A stretch of 64,000 bases of DNA from Rhizobium sp. CF080 (GCF_000282095.2 NZ_AKKC02000015.1:62001-126000); one strand, 5' to 3'; positions 45,446-55,751 are shown, counted from the first letter of the stretch. The notes: generated from the letters alone by a model not told the origin. A program made the numbers and translations.

Positions 45446-46537
45446 TCATGCCGCCTGCGGCAGCGGGCCGACATAGACCGAACGCGGGCGGATCAGCCGG
45501 CCTTCCAGTGCCTGCTCGCGGGCGTGGGCGATCCAGCCGACCGTGCGTCCGATGGCAAAGACGCCGGTGAAGGCTTCGCGCGGGAATTTCAGAGCGTCGA
45601 GCAAAAGGGCGGTGTAGAATTCCACGTTGACGTCGAGCGGCCGATCGGGCTTGCGCTCCTTGAGGATGGCAAGCGCTGCCTGCTCGACGGCGTCGGCAAG
45701 ACGGATTCGATCGAGATCCACCTGACCAGTGACGACAAGCGGTTTTAGAGCCTGTTTCAGCGCATCGGCACGCGGGTCCCGAACGCGGTAGATGCGATGG
45801 CCGAAGCCCATCAGACGCTCGCCGCGGTCGAACGCATCGGCAAGCCATGGCTTGGCATTCTCCTGCGCGCCGATCGCATCCAGCATGTCGAGTACGGGTC
45901 CCGGCGCACCGCCATGCAGCGGGCCTTTCAGCGCGCTGATCGCTGCGAGCACGGAGGAGGTGAGGCCGGCCTTGGTCGAGGCGACGACGCGCGAGGCGAA
46001 GGTCGAGGCGTTGAGACCGTGGTCGGAGATCGTCACCAGATAGGCGTCGAGCGCTGCGACCTGTTCTTGCGTCGGCAGGCGGCCATTCAGCATGGCGAGA
46101 ATATCCGCGGACTGGGAGAGCGACGGGCGTGGCGCCACGGGAGTCTCCCCCTTCTGGAGCCTCAGCACGGCGGGCAGGAAGACGGCAGGAGCGGCGAGCA
46201 GACGCAGGGCCGTTTCCAGATCCTCGCCATCCGGCAACCGCGCGATCAAGGCGCGGACGGCATCGACCGGCGGCAGGTTCAAAAGCGCGTCATCCGCGGC
46301 ACCCACATGGAAGAAAACGTCGGCGCGGGCCTCGCCAAGACGGACCCTCAGATCGGCTGCGGTAACGGGTCGTTCCAGCAGGCCATCCAGCAGCAGCGCA
46401 GCGACATCTTCATAGGTCGCGCGCGAGACGAGCAGGTCGAGAGATACGCCGCGAATGACGAGGCGACCCGCTTCTCCGTCAACGTCCGAAAGCCGGGTCT
46501 CGGCGGCGATGACATCTTCAAGTCCGTTGTTTTTCAT
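45446..46537 (-). CDS. citrate synthase family protein (paralogue 1 of a divergent pair)
   Basis: A 363-residue citrate/2-methylcitrate synthase family protein. Active-site histidines are visible in KGPLHGGAPGPVLDML and MGFGHRIYRVRDPRAD. The third catalytic residue, usually Asp in NVDFY, is Glu here (DVNVEFYTALLLD). The Arg-rich C terminus LEGRLIRPRSVYVG is normal. The main gltA is expected elsewhere, so this may be a methylcitrate synthase or a specialised paralogue. The ATG at 46537 follows GGAGA. It is divergent from the HTH-containing paralogue at 46618, with operator-like palindromes between them. Confidence 0.9.
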   Translation of the reverse strand: MKNNGLEDVIAAETRLSDVDGEAGRLVIRGVSLDLLVSRATYEDVAALLLDGLLERPVTAADLRVRLGEARADVFFHVGAADDALLNLPPVDAVRALIARLPDGEDLETALRLLAAPAVFLPAVLRLQKGETPVAPRPSLSQSADILAMLNGRLPTQEQVAALDAYLVTISDHGLNASTFASRVVASTKAGLTSSVLAAISALKGPLHGGAPGPVLDMLDAIGAQENAKPWLADAFDRGERLMGFGHRIYRVRDPRADALKQALKPLVVTGQVDLDRIRLADAVEQAALAILKERKPDRPLDVNVEFYTALLLDALKFPREAFTGVFAIGRTVGWIAHAREQALEGRLIRPRSVYVGPLPQAA

Positions 46538-46579
46538 GAGTGTTTCTCCTTTACGGGGAGGATGATCGGACCTAGTCTT

Positions 46580-46609
46580 ATTGACGTCAATCTTGATGCA
46601 ATCGATCAA
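46580..46609. promoter_or_regulatory. operator-like palindromes between the divergent citrate synthases
   Basis: ATTGACGTCAAT (46580–46591) is a perfect 12-bp palindrome. TTGAT and ATCAA (46593–46597 and 46605–46609) form a second inverted repeat directly after it. Both lie in the 80-base gap between the two start codons, where a shared regulator could control both genes. Confidence 0.65.
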
Positions 46610-46617
46610 TGTGAAGC

Positions 46618-47757
46618 ATGCTCTGGATCACAGCCGAAGAGGCGCTTTCCCTCCTCGGGACCAAACCGCAGACGCTCTACGCCAATGTCAGCCGCGGCCG
46701 CATTCGGGCGAAGGCGGATCCGGCAGATCCGCGCCGCAGCCTCTACCAGGCCGACGACGTCAAGCGTCTTGCGGCACGCCATGCCGGACGGCGCCAGTCG
46801 GCAGCGGTGGCGGCAGACGCGATCCGCTGGGGCGATCCGGTCCTGCCGACGTCGATCTCGACCATTTCCAATGAGCGGCTTTTCTATCGCGGCCGCGATG
46901 CCGTCGAGCTGTGCGAGCATGCGACGCTGGAGGAGGTGGCAGCCCTGCTCTGGGATACGGACAGCGTGCGCGTCGCGGCGGGGGCAGGGCAAGGCGGCTC
47001 CACGCGCATGGCGGCGGCTTTTGCCGGGCTTGCGGCCCGCGTGACGAGCGACCTGCCGGCGCTGCGCCGGAAACCCTTCATCCTGCGCGCCGAAGCGGCG
47101 GACGTGCTCTCGACCGCAGCCAAGGCGCTGGCGCCGTGGCCGGAGCCGCTGCTCCTGCATCAGCGGCTGGCGCTCGGCTGGCAGCGGCCCGATGCGGCCG
47201 GGTCGATCCGCAAGGCACTGGTGCTGGCGGCCGAACACGAGCTCAACGTTTCCGCCTTTGCGGCGCGCGTGACGGCGTCGTCGGGCGCGGCACTCTCCGC
47301 TGCGACGCTTTCCGGCCTTGCCACGCTCACGGGTCCGCGGCATGGCGGCGCCTGGATCAGCGTCACGATGCTCGCGGAAAAGGCGGCGTCGGTTGGTGTG
47401 CGCGAGGCGATCCGCAGCATGTTGTCTTCTGAAGGCGTGGTGAGGGCCTTTGGCCACCGGCTCTATCCGCATGGCGATCCGCGGGCGCGGGCCCTGATGG
47501 CGAGTTTCGAAGCGCCGCCGCTCTATGTTTCGCTCGCAGAGGCCGGGGAGGAACTCCTGGGCGAGCCGATCAATATCGATTTCGCGCTGGCGGCGCTCGC
47601 CGCGACTTTCAAACTTCCGGAAGACGCACCGCTCGTCATCTTCGCGCTTTCGCGGACCGTCGGCTGGCTGGCGCACGCCATGGAACAGATCGAGAGCGGC
47701 CACCTGATCCGGCCCAGGGCGCGCTATGCCGGCCCCGGCAGCGATTCTGGTGTATAG
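46618..47757 (+). CDS. citrate synthase family protein with N-terminal HTH domain (paralogue 2)
   Basis: A 379-residue protein. Residues 1–55 (LWITAEEALSLLGTKPQTLY, then SRGRIRAKADPADPRRSLYQ) form a MerR/excisionase-type helix-turn-helix. The rest is a citrate synthase domain with active-site residues in TGPRHGGAWISVTMLA, RAFGHRLYPHGDPRARAL and EPINIDFALAAL, so His, His and Asp are all kept. Such HTH–citrate synthase fusions occur in proteobacteria, always without clear function. A metabolite-sensing regulator acting on the neighbouring divergent gene is a reasonable inference. The ribosome-binding site is weak. Confidence 0.9.
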   Translation: MLWITAEEALSLLGTKPQTLYANVSRGRIRAKADPADPRRSLYQADDVKRLAARHAGRRQSAAVAADAIRWGDPVLPTSISTISNERLFYRGRDAVELCEHATLEEVAALLWDTDSVRVAAGAGQGGSTRMAAAFAGLAARVTSDLPALRRKPFILRAEAADVLSTAAKALAPWPEPLLLHQRLALGWQRPDAAGSIRKALVLAAEHELNVSAFAARVTASSGAALSAATLSGLATLTGPRHGGAWISVTMLAEKAASVGVREAIRSMLSSEGVVRAFGHRLYPHGDPRARALMASFEAPPLYVSLAEAGEELLGEPINIDFALAALAATFKLPEDAPLVIFALSRTVGWLAHAMEQIESGHLIRPRARYAGPGSDSGV

Positions 47758-47849
47758 CGTCTTTTAAAAGCCGGCGGCTTTCATGGTCGACATGACACCA
47801 TCACGGAAACTCCTTTATCTTGCGAAGGGAATCAGGGTGAGCATGGGCA

Positions 47850-48275
47850 ATGTTGGGCAGCGATTTTAGCTTGAGTTTGAGCCTGTTCGTGGCGCAAGGC
47901 CGCGAACGCGATACAGCCGAGTTCTACAAGAACGTCTTCGGTGCCAAGGAAACGAATTCCTACGAGATGTTGCGTCTGACGATGATCGAGCTTGAGCTCG
48001 GATCGATCGGTATCGTCGTGTGCGGCTCCGATCCGGACATGGAAGCAGCGCCTTCCTATCAGGGGCCCTACCATCCGAAAAACGACGGCGCCGTCAGCAC
48101 GATCTTCCAGCTGACGGTGCCGGATGTCGAAAGCGTCGTCGATGCAGCGTTCGAATTCGGCGGCATGATGCGCGACAGGATCCAGACGGACATGAACGGT
48201 CGGCAGGTAGCGTCGATCTTCGATCCCGCAGGCCATGTCTGGGTATTGATCGAGCGCGGGCAGGACGAGGAATAG
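47850..48275 (+). CDS. VOC family protein (glyoxalase/PhnB-like)
   Basis: A 141-residue protein with the vicinal oxygen chelate fold. The pattern LSLFVAQGRERDTAEFYKNVFG at the start and FDPAGHVWVLIERGQDEE at the end matches the PhnB-like/glyoxalase family. Metal-ligand positions are not clearly kept (the usual first His is not seen), so activity is uncertain. The ATG at 47850 is preceded by GGGTGAGC at a slightly long distance. It is convergent with the photolyase gene. Confidence 0.85.
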   Translation: MLGSDFSLSLSLFVAQGRERDTAEFYKNVFGAKETNSYEMLRLTMIELELGSIGIVVCGSDPDMEAAPSYQGPYHPKNDGAVSTIFQLTVPDVESVVDAAFEFGGMMRDRIQTDMNGRQVASIFDPAGHVWVLIERGQDEE

Positions 48276-48299
48276 TTTCGTCCTGGCCGTTCGGCTCGA

Positions 48300-49733
48300 T
48301 CAGCGGATGTCGCGATAGGCAGCCAGGGCCCGGTCGCGGGCAAAAGCGTGATCGACGATCGGCTTCGGATAGGTCTTTCCGAGCTCGATGCCCGCCTTTT
48401 CCAGGACATGCTCTGGCGCTTCGAAAGGCTTGTGGACGTATTTGCGATCCAGCCTCGCCAATTCCGGTACATGTTCCCGGACATAATCGCCATCCGGATC
48501 GAATTTCTCGCCCTGCAGGACGGGGTTGAAGATCCGGAAGAACGGCGAGGCGTCGGCGCCGGAGCCTGCGACCCATTGCCAGTTGGCGGAATTGTTGGCC
48601 GGATCCGCGTCGACCAGCGTGTCGCGAAACCATCTTTCGCCGCGGCGCCAGTCGATCATCAGATCCTTGATCAGGAAGGACGCGGTAATCATGCGAACCC
48701 GGTTGTGCATGAAACCTGTGCGCCAGAGCTGGCGCATGCCGGCATCGACGATGGGATAGCCCGTCAGGCCCATCGTCCAGGCGCTGAACTCCTTGGCGTC
48801 GTATTCCCATTTGAAGCCGTCGAACCTGTCGTCCCAGTTCCTGTCGTGAAGTTTGGGGAATTCGGCCAGCAGATTGTAGCAGAAGTCCCGCCAGGCGAGT
48901 TCGCGGCGGAAATGGGCAACATCCTCAGACGCCTTTGGGGGCAGGCCCCGGACGGCATGCCAGATGCGGGCCGGCGAGACCTCGCCATGCGCAAGATGTG
49001 GCGAGAGGAGGGAGGTGGCATGGACTGACGGTAGATCCCGGCCGCGCTTGTAGTCCTGCAGATCGCGATCGACGACGTCGGCAAGTTTTTCCTGCGCACC
49101 CGCTTCGCCGGGCGTCCACATCCTCCCGAAATCCGCGGCCCAATCCGGCTTCTTCGGCAGCAGAGCCCAGTGATCGAGATTTTCGGAAAGTGGAAAATGC
49201 TCGGGCGAGGGGATTTTCGTCGGCGCGTCGGTTGGTTCCTGCGGCTCGCCCACCTTCTGGAGCGCGTTCCAGAATGGCGTAAACACCTTGAAGGCGTTGC
49301 CGGCACCGGTGCGGATAGATTTCGGCTCGTGCAGGAGCTGTCCGTGGAAGGCGCGGATAGCGATGTCGTGCTTTTTCAGCTCAATGGCGATGCCCCGGTC
49401 GAACAACGTCCGCTCATAGGCGCGGTTGACGAAGACGGTTTTTGCATTGGTCTTGCGGACGAGATCAGTGAGCACGTCCTCGGCCTTGCCGGAGATGAAG
49501 ATGAGGTCACCACTCAGCGACTTCAGCGATGCCTTGAGTGCGGCTAGCGAGTGATGCAGCCACCAGGCCTGCGCGGCACCGAGCGGTCCGATGTTCAGGT
49601 GTGCCGGCTCGCGGATATAGACCGGGATGACCGGGCCGCCGGCCTCGATCGCAGCGTGCAGTGCCGGGTTGTCGTCGAGGCGCAGATCCTTGCGGAACCA
49701 GAGGATGGCGGGGGCCGGTTTTTCAAGAGACAC
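48300..49733 (-). CDS. phr: deoxyribodipyrimidine photo-lyase
   Basis: Light-driven repair of cyclobutane pyrimidine dimers using FAD. The 477-residue protein has the N-terminal antenna domain (ILWFRKDLRLDDNPALHAAI) and the FAD domain, with ELAWRDFCYNLLAEFPKLHDRNW, WTMGLTGYPIVDAGMRQLWRTG and NRVRMITASFLIKDLMIDWRRG. Trp residues of the electron-transfer chain are visible in the C-terminal half (WQWVAGSGADASPFFRIFNP). This is the class I CPD photolyase arrangement. It follows moeA with a 63-base gap on the same strand. Confidence 0.95.
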   Translation of the reverse strand: MSLEKPAPAILWFRKDLRLDDNPALHAAIEAGGPVIPVYIREPAHLNIGPLGAAQAWWLHHSLAALKASLKSLSGDLIFISGKAEDVLTDLVRKTNAKTVFVNRAYERTLFDRGIAIELKKHDIAIRAFHGQLLHEPKSIRTGAGNAFKVFTPFWNALQKVGEPQEPTDAPTKIPSPEHFPLSENLDHWALLPKKPDWAADFGRMWTPGEAGAQEKLADVVDRDLQDYKRGRDLPSVHATSLLSPHLAHGEVSPARIWHAVRGLPPKASEDVAHFRRELAWRDFCYNLLAEFPKLHDRNWDDRFDGFKWEYDAKEFSAWTMGLTGYPIVDAGMRQLWRTGFMHNRVRMITASFLIKDLMIDWRRGERWFRDTLVDADPANNSANWQWVAGSGADASPFFRIFNPVLQGEKFDPDGDYVREHVPELARLDRKYVHKPFEAPEHVLEKAGIELGKTYPKPIVDHAFARDRALAAYRDIR

Positions 49734-49796
49734 GGTCTTCTCCGTTCAGGGCATTGCTGCCCCAAGGTACGGATTTCGCAGCGGATCGGATCACCG

Positions 49797-51011
49797 TCAG
49801 GGGCGGATCAGCAGGATCGGGCAGGGGGCACCGGCCGGCAGTTCCGGAGCATGCGCCGGGCGGATGATGAGGCCGTCGGAATGGGCGAAGATCTTCATCA
49901 TCGACGAGTCCTGCTTCCCGAACGCCTCGGCGACCAGATTGCCGTCGCGGTCCCTCGTCAGCTTGGCGCGCAGATAATCCTGGCGCTGGTCGTTGGCTGC
50001 AAGCCTGTGTGCCGTGATGCCCTGCACCTCGCGGTGCCTTTCCGGCAGGTGCGCGAGCTTGCGGATCAGGGGTTCGAGGAAGAGCAGGCTGGTGACAAGG
50101 CTTGCGACCGGATTGCCCGGCAGGCCGAGGACGTGCATATCGCCGAGCGCGCCGACCATCAGCGGCTTGCCCGGCCGCATGGCGATGCGCCAGAAATCCA
50201 GCTCCATGCCGGCGGCTTTCAGCGTCGATTGCACTAGGTCGTGATCGCCGACCGAGGCGCCGCCGAGGGTCACCAGTACGTCGGCCTTGGCCGTACGGGC
50301 CTTGTCAATGGCTGCGGTGATATCCTCGGGCCGGTCGCGGACGATGCCGAGATCGAGGACCTCGCCGCCATTGTCACGCACCAGCGCGGAGACACCGAAC
50401 GTGTTGGAGGCGATGATCTGCGCTGCTCCAGGCGTGGCACCGGGCGGGACCAGTTCGTCGCCGGTCGCCAGGATCGCGACGCGCGGGCGGCGGTAGACGG
50501 AGAGCTCAGGGTGGTTCATGGCCGCAGCGACGGTCAGGTGCGAGAAGTCGACGAGGGTGCCGGCGGGCAGGACCGTTTCGCCTTCGGCAAAATCCTGACC
50601 GCGGGGGCGGACATGCCGGCCCTTCACCACTTCGAATTTGGTGCGGATGCGGTCGCCTTCGAGCTTTTCGGCATCTTCCTGAATAAGGATGGAATCCGCG
50701 CCATCGGGCAGGGGAGCGCCGGTGAAGATCCGCACGGTCTCGCCCTTGCCGATCGCACCATCGAAAGCGTGGCCGGCCGCGGCTGTGCCGATCACGGTCA
50801 GCTCCGAACCGATCGACGGCGCATCTGCGGCATTGAGGGCGTAACCATCCATAGCCGAAGCGTGGAAGGGCGGCTGGGTCAGGCGGGCGCCGAGATCCGC
50901 CGCAAGGACCCGGCCGTTTGCTTCACCGAGAGAGATGGCGTCCACCGCTTCGATCGGGGTCGCATGGGCGAGCAGCCGGTTCGTCGCTTCGGAAACGGGC
51001 AGCAATGCCAT
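49797..51011 (-). CDS. moeA: molybdopterin molybdenumtransferase
   Basis: Inserts molybdate into adenylated molybdopterin, the last step of molybdenum cofactor synthesis. The 404-residue protein shows the DGYALNAADAPSIGSELTVIG start region, ILATGDELVPPGATPGAAQI, VTLGGASVGDHDLV and HVLGLPGNPVASLVTSLLF. All are family signatures. It is the last gene of ppiD–trpD–trpC–moaC–moeA and starts three bases after moaC. Confidence 0.96.
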   Translation of the reverse strand: MALLPVSEATNRLLAHATPIEAVDAISLGEANGRVLAADLGARLTQPPFHASAMDGYALNAADAPSIGSELTVIGTAAAGHAFDGAIGKGETVRIFTGAPLPDGADSILIQEDAEKLEGDRIRTKFEVVKGRHVRPRGQDFAEGETVLPAGTLVDFSHLTVAAAMNHPELSVYRRPRVAILATGDELVPPGATPGAAQIIASNTFGVSALVRDNGGEVLDLGIVRDRPEDITAAIDKARTAKADVLVTLGGASVGDHDLVQSTLKAAGMELDFWRIAMRPGKPLMVGALGDMHVLGLPGNPVASLVTSLLFLEPLIRKLAHLPERHREVQGITAHRLAANDQRQDYLRAKLTRDRDGNLVAEAFGKQDSSMMKIFAHSDGLIIRPAHAPELPAGAPCPILLIRP

Positions 51012-51014
51012 GTC

Positions 51015-51494
51015 TCAATCCTCCGCGCGGTAGGTTCCGGATTTGCCACCGGTCTTTTCGAGAAGGCGTATGCCGCCGATCTCCATGGCCCGGTCAACGG
51101 CCTTGGCCATGTCGTAGATCGTCAGGCAGGCCACCGAGGCGGCCGTCAGCGCTTCCATCTCCACGCCGGTCTTGCCGGTCAGTTTTGCGGTCGCGGTCAC
51201 CCGCAGGCCCGGAAGGGTCTCGTCCTCGGCAATATCCACGACCACCTTGGTGAGCATCAGCGGGTGGCAGAGCGGGATAAGATCCGAGGTTTTCTTGGCG
51301 GCCATGATGCCGGCCAGCCGCGCGGTGCCGATCACATCGCCCTTCTTGGCATTGCCCTCGCAGATCAGCGCGAGCGTCTCAGGCAGCATGCGGACGTAAC
51401 CCTCGGCGGTCGCCGAACGGGTGGTCTCGGCCTTGTCGCCGACATCGACCATATGCGCCTCGCCGGAGGCGCCGATATGGGTGAGGCCAGTCAT
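51015..51494 (-). CDS. moaC: cyclic pyranopterin monophosphate synthase
   Basis: Acts with MoaA to make cyclic pyranopterin monophosphate from GTP. The 159-residue protein contains [35 protein letters not shown] (catalytic region) and [20 protein letters not shown], all typical. The ATG overlaps the trpC stop as TAATG, so translation is probably coupled to trpC. This trp–moa fusion of unrelated pathways is a well-known rhizobial gene order. Confidence 0.97.
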   Translation of the reverse strand: MTGLTHIGASGEAHMVDVGDKAETTRSATAEGYVRMLPETLALICEGNAKKGDVIGTARLAGIMAAKKTSDLIPLCHPLMLTKVVVDIAEDETLPGLRVTATAKLTGKTGVEMEALTAASVACLTIYDMAKAVDRAMEIGGIRLLEKTGGKSGTYRAED

Positions 51495-52309
51495 TATTCC
51501 GCCGCCTGGGCCGCAGCCTCGCCGGTCAGGAGAAGCCGGGTTGCGGCGGCCACGTCGTCCTTGCGCATCAGGCTTTCGCCGACGAGGAAGGTGTTGATGC
51601 CGACCTTCCTCAGGCGCTGGCAATCCTCATGGGTGAAGATGCCGCTTTCGCCGACGAGCAGCCGGTCGGCCGGCACCATCGGGGCCAGCCGCTCGCTCGT
51701 TTCAAGGCTGAGCTCGAAGGTACGCAGATTGCGGTTGTTGATGCCGATCAGCGGCGAGGGGAGCTTCAGCGCCCGCTCGGTCTCTTCCTCGTCATGCACC
51801 TCGATCAGCGCGTCCATGCCAAGTTCGGCCGTGACGTCGTAAAGCGCGCGCGCCTCGTCGTCGGAGAGCGAGGCCATGATCAGCAGGATGCAGTCGGCGC
51901 CCCAAGCGCGGGCCTCGTGGATCTGGTAGGTCTCGAACATGAAATCCTTGCGCAGCGCCGGCAGCGAACAGGCGTTGCGGGCGGCGGTGAGGAATTCCGG
52001 CGCGCCCTGGAAGCTCGGCCCGTCGGTGAGAACGGAGAGGCAAGTGGCGCCACCGACTTCGTAGGCCGCGGCAAGCGACGGCGGATCGAAATCCGGGCGG
52101 ATCAGGCCCTTGGACGGGCTCGCCTTCTTGATCTCGGCGATGAGGCCGAAGGCACCGGCATCCTGCCTGGCTTTCAGCGCACGATGAAAACCGCGCGGAG
52201 CCGGCTGGTCCGCGGCGCGGGCCTTCAGGTCGGCAAGCGGCACGCTCGCCTTCGCGGCCGCGATCTCCTCGCGCTTGTACGCTTCGATCTTCTTGAGGAT
52301 ATCCGTCAT
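51494..52309 (-). CDS. trpC: indole-3-glycerol phosphate synthase
   Basis: Fourth reaction of tryptophan synthesis: ring closure of CdRP to indole-3-glycerol phosphate. The 271-residue TIM barrel has [58 protein letters not shown] and [13 protein letters not shown]. It is not fused to TrpF, as usual in alphaproteobacteria. The ATG at 52309 lies four bases after the trpD stop. Confidence 0.97.
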   Translation of the reverse strand: MTDILKKIEAYKREEIAAAKASVPLADLKARAADQPAPRGFHRALKARQDAGAFGLIAEIKKASPSKGLIRPDFDPPSLAAAYEVGGATCLSVLTDGPSFQGAPEFLTAARNACSLPALRKDFMFETYQIHEARAWGADCILLIMASLSDDEARALYDVTAELGMDALIEVHDEEETERALKLPSPLIGINNRNLRTFELSLETSERLAPMVPADRLLVGESGIFTHEDCQRLRKVGINTFLVGESLMRKDDVAAATRLLLTGEAAAQAAE

Positions 52310-52313
52310 GGCC

Positions 52314-53330
52314 TCAATCCTTGTCATTCGAGACGGCGACCAGACGGTCGAGCGCGGCGGCCGCTTCGCCGCTGTCCAGCGACCGGGTGGCAAGCCTCAT
52401 GCCGTCGGCGATCGTCTCCGCCTTGCCGGCGACGACCAGCGCGGCAGCCGCATTGCAGAGCGAAATATCGCGATAGGCATTCTTGGCACCGGCGAGCACG
52501 CTCCGCAAGGCCGCGGCATTGTGAACACCATCGCCGCCCTTGAGCTCGTCGAGCGTTGCAGGCTGCACGCCGAAATCCATCGGGGTCAGTTCGAAGGAGC
52601 GGATCTTGCCGCCTTCCAGCGCCGTTACCTGGGTGACGCCCGTGGTGGTGATCTCGTCCATGCCGCCGCCATGGACGACCCACACCGTCTCCGAACCGAG
52701 ATCGCGCAGGACCTCGGCGATCGGGCCAATCCATTTTGGCGCGAAGACGCCGAGAAGCTGGCGTTTGGCGCCGGCCGGGTTGGAAAGCGGGCCGAGCAGA
52801 TTGAAGATGGTGCGGGTGCCGAGTTCGACGCGGCTCGGGCCGACATGGCGCATGGCTGCGTGATGCATGGAGGCGAACATGAAGCCGATGCTGGCTTCCC
52901 GGATGCAACGGGAGATCTGGTCGGGACCGATCTCCAGATTGACCCCCAGAACGCCAAGCGTGTCGGCCGTGCCGGATTTCGAGCTCAGCGCCCGGTTGCC
53001 GTGCTTGGCGACCGGGACGCGGCAGCCGGCGACGATCAGGGAGGCCAGCGTGGAGATGTTGTAGGTGCCGAGGCCGTCGCCACCGGTACCGACGATGTCG
53101 ATGGCGTCGGCAGGGCCGGAGACGGGCAGCATCTTCGAACGCATGGTTTCGACCGCGCCGGTAATCTCGGCAACCGTCTCGCCGCGGACCCGCAGCGCCA
53201 TCAGGAAGCCGCCGATCTGGGACGGCGTCGCCTCGCCGGACATCAGGATTTCGAAAGCGCCGCGTGCCTCTTCGTGACTGAGGCTCTCGCCGTTGGCAAC
53301 CTTGGCAAGCAGGGGTTTCAGCTCAGGCAT
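52314..53330 (-). CDS. trpD: anthranilate phosphoribosyltransferase
   Basis: Adds phosphoribose to anthranilate in tryptophan synthesis. The 338-residue protein has the PRPP-binding motif [20 protein letters not shown], the [19 protein letters not shown] segment and [20 protein letters not shown]. It is 19 bases downstream of ppiD and four bases upstream of trpC. The anthranilate synthase genes are elsewhere. Confidence 0.97.
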   Translation of the reverse strand: MPELKPLLAKVANGESLSHEEARGAFEILMSGEATPSQIGGFLMALRVRGETVAEITGAVETMRSKMLPVSGPADAIDIVGTGGDGLGTYNISTLASLIVAGCRVPVAKHGNRALSSKSGTADTLGVLGVNLEIGPDQISRCIREASIGFMFASMHHAAMRHVGPSRVELGTRTIFNLLGPLSNPAGAKRQLLGVFAPKWIGPIAEVLRDLGSETVWVVHGGGMDEITTTGVTQVTALEGGKIRSFELTPMDFGVQPATLDELKGGDGVHNAAALRSVLAGAKNAYRDISLCNAAAALVVAGKAETIADGMRLATRSLDSGEAAAALDRLVAVSNDKD

Positions 53331-53349
53331 GGTCGGCCATTCCTCTGGT

Positions 53350-55233
53350 TTACTGGAGCATGGCCTGGTCGACAGCAGTCTGATTGACGGACACGCCGTA
53401 GCTGTCCTTCAGACTGTTGACCATCTGATCGAGCATGTCGTCACCGGCCGCGTTCGCCATCTGCTGCAGCTGCTGGTCGCCGGAGAGCGCATCCGTGGTC
53501 GCCTGGTCGACGGCAACCACCTTCATCAGAAGGCGGCTTTCGCCATCGGACCCCAGCGCGGACGCGGTGGTGTTGACCGGGCCGGCGAAGGCCGCCGAAA
53601 TCGCCTCGTTGCCGAAGATCGCGTCCTCGGCGCCGCGACGCAGGCCCTGCTTGTTCTCGACCGCAACGCCAAGCTCGGTAGCGATAGTGGCAAGCGTCTC
53701 GCCCTTGTCGAGGCGGCCCTTGAGTTCGGTCGCCTTGGCGGCAAGCGCCTGGCGCTGCTGTTCGGCGGTCCAGTCGGCGACGGCCTTGTCGCGCACGTCG
53801 GCGAGCGGGCGGTCGCGCTCCGGCGCGATGTTGCGCACGTCGAACCAGACATAACCGTCATTGCCGAGGTTGACCGGAATGGTGTCGGCACCCGGATCGG
53901 TACGGAAAACCTCACCCAGCAGCGTGTTCGACGCCGGAAGCTCGGTGATCCGCTGCTCCTTCTCGTTACGGCCGGAGGCATCGGTGGTGACAGTGACCGC
54001 CTTGAGATTGAGCGCCTTGGCGGTGTCCTCGAGTGAGGTGCCACCGCTGCGCATATCCTCGAAACGATCGTGGACGCTTAAGACTTCCTGCGACGCGGAA
54101 GAGACGGCAAGCCGCTTGCGGATCTCTTCCTTGACCTCGTCGAAGGAACGCGTCGTCTCGGGGCGGATATTGGTGACGCGCAGGATGACCGGACCGAACG
54201 TGCCGTCGATGACAGACGTCGTTCCGCCGCTTGCAGTGATCTTGAAGGCCGGTTCGGCAAAGGCCGGATCGGGCAGGTTCTCCTTGGTGAAATCGCCGAG
54301 GAGAACGTCCGTCGCGGTCTTGCCCTGATCCTTGATGATCTGGTCGAAGGTGGCGGTGCCGTCCTTCAGCTGCGTCGCGGCGGCCTGCGCCATTTCCTTG
54401 TTGGGGAAGGGGAGCTGCTCGATCGTGCGGGTCTCGTGCGTCTTGTAGCTGTCCTTGCGCTTCTCGTAATCGGCGCGCGCGGCATCGTCGGTGACCGAAG
54501 ACGCGTCGGCGATATCGCCCGGTTGCAGCTTCACATAGGTAAAGGTGCGGTATTCGGGTGCGCGGTAACGGGTCTTCACGCCTTCGAACCAGGCGGCGAG
54601 CACATCGTTTGCCGGCGCCTTGACCGGGTCGATATTGGCGTTGGACAGCAGGATGTAGTCGATCGAGCGGGTCTCGTCACGATAGCTCTTCAAGGCATCG
54701 ACCAGCACTTTCGGCGGCTGGAAGCCATCCGAAACCGCCTCGACGATCTGGCTGCGCACCGCGACCTTGCTGCGCTCCTTGATGTAATCGTCTTCGCGGA
54801 TGCCGGCATTACGAAGACGCGAGGTGAAGAGGTTGCGGTCGAACTGGCCGTTGACGCCCTTGAAGGCCGGGTCCTCGGCGATCAGGTTGGCAAGGCGGTC
54901 TTCCGACAGGCCGAGGTTCATGTCGTCGGAAAGCTGATCGAGTGCGGCGCCGGCGGCGAGCTGCGTGAAGACCTCGTTCTGGATTCCGAAGGCACGGGCC
55001 TGCTCGGCGGTCAGCTGCGTTCCGAACTGACGGCTGAGATTGGCGATCTGGCGCTGATAGGCGAGGCGGAATTCCTGGGCCGAAATCTGCTGGTCCCCGA
55101 CGGTCATCACCGTGTTGCCGCCGGTCGTCACCAGCGACTGAGAAGCACCCCAGATGGCAAACGAGGCAACCAGAAGCAGGAGAAGCGACTTGGCAACCCA
55201 GGAGCGGGCGGCGTTTCTGAGGGAATCAAGCAT
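53350..55233 (-). CDS. ppiD: periplasmic peptidyl-prolyl isomerase PpiD (SurA-like)
   Basis: A 627-residue inner-membrane-anchored chaperone near the Sec translocon. The N terminus has basic residues and one transmembrane helix ([20 protein letters not shown]), then a SurA-like N domain ([40 protein letters not shown]). A parvulin-type region around residues 250–390 contains [20 protein letters not shown]. The C-terminal 200 residues are a second chaperone-like helical region. Length matches the family. It is the first gene of the trp–moa cluster and has a plain ATG start. Confidence 0.94.
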   Translation of the reverse strand: MLDSLRNAARSWVAKSLLLLLVASFAIWGASQSLVTTGGNTVMTVGDQQISAQEFRLAYQRQIANLSRQFGTQLTAEQARAFGIQNEVFTQLAAGAALDQLSDDMNLGLSEDRLANLIAEDPAFKGVNGQFDRNLFTSRLRNAGIREDDYIKERSKVAVRSQIVEAVSDGFQPPKVLVDALKSYRDETRSIDYILLSNANIDPVKAPANDVLAAWFEGVKTRYRAPEYRTFTYVKLQPGDIADASSVTDDAARADYEKRKDSYKTHETRTIEQLPFPNKEMAQAAATQLKDGTATFDQIIKDQGKTATDVLLGDFTKENLPDPAFAEPAFKITASGGTTSVIDGTFGPVILRVTNIRPETTRSFDEVKEEIRKRLAVSSASQEVLSVHDRFEDMRSGGTSLEDTAKALNLKAVTVTTDASGRNEKEQRITELPASNTLLGEVFRTDPGADTIPVNLGNDGYVWFDVRNIAPERDRPLADVRDKAVADWTAEQQRQALAAKATELKGRLDKGETLATIATELGVAVENKQGLRRGAEDAIFGNEAISAAFAGPVNTTASALGSDGESRLLMKVVAVDQATTDALSGDQQLQQMANAAGDDMLDQMVNSLKDSYGVSVNQTAVDQAMLQ

Positions 55234-55403
55234 CGATCAACATACCTTGCGAACAGTCCTGCCGCCGGAAAAGGCGGATTGAAGGACAGTCTCTAAATCA
55301 AACCGAGATAGAAATGAAGGCATGCTGACGGAAAAGCGGAAACGATCCGTAGAACGCCGAACCAAGGCGTCCGCGACCTGTTGCAAGGACCTTCGTGGGA
55401 CGT

Positions 55404-55751
55404 CTATTTCGTGAAGATGAAGAAGGCTCCGAGCGCGATGAAACCAAAGCCGACGATCTGTTTCCAGTGGATCGGTTCGCCGAGATAGAGCACGGAGAAG
55501 ATCACGAAGACCGAGAGCGTGATGATCTCCTGAATGGTCTTCAGCTGCGCCGCATTGAAGTAACCGTAGCCGATGCGGTTGGCCGGCACCTGGGCGCAAT
55601 ATTCGAAGAAGGCAATGCCCCAGCTCACCATGATGACGAGATAAAGCGGCTTGCTCTCGAATTTCAGGTGCCCATACCAGGCGAACGTCATGAAGACGTT
55701 CGACAGAATTAGAAGGCCAATGGTGAGGAGGGGCGTGGCATTTGCGAACAT
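55404..55751 (-). CDS. DUF486 / DMT family small membrane protein
   Basis: A 115-residue membrane protein with four helices. The family sequence NVFMTFAWYGHLKFESKPLY and IVMVSWGIAFFEYCAQVPANR, GYGYFNAAQLKTIQEIITL is characteristic of DUF486. The function is unknown; it is related to small drug/metabolite transporters. I chose the ATG at 55751 over the longer frame start at 55814. It lies between ppiD and the nth-like gene. Confidence 0.88.
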   Translation of the reverse strand: MFANATPLLTIGLLILSNVFMTFAWYGHLKFESKPLYLVIMVSWGIAFFEYCAQVPANRIGYGYFNAAQLKTIQEIITLSVFVIFSVLYLGEPIHWKQIVGFGFIALGAFFIFTK

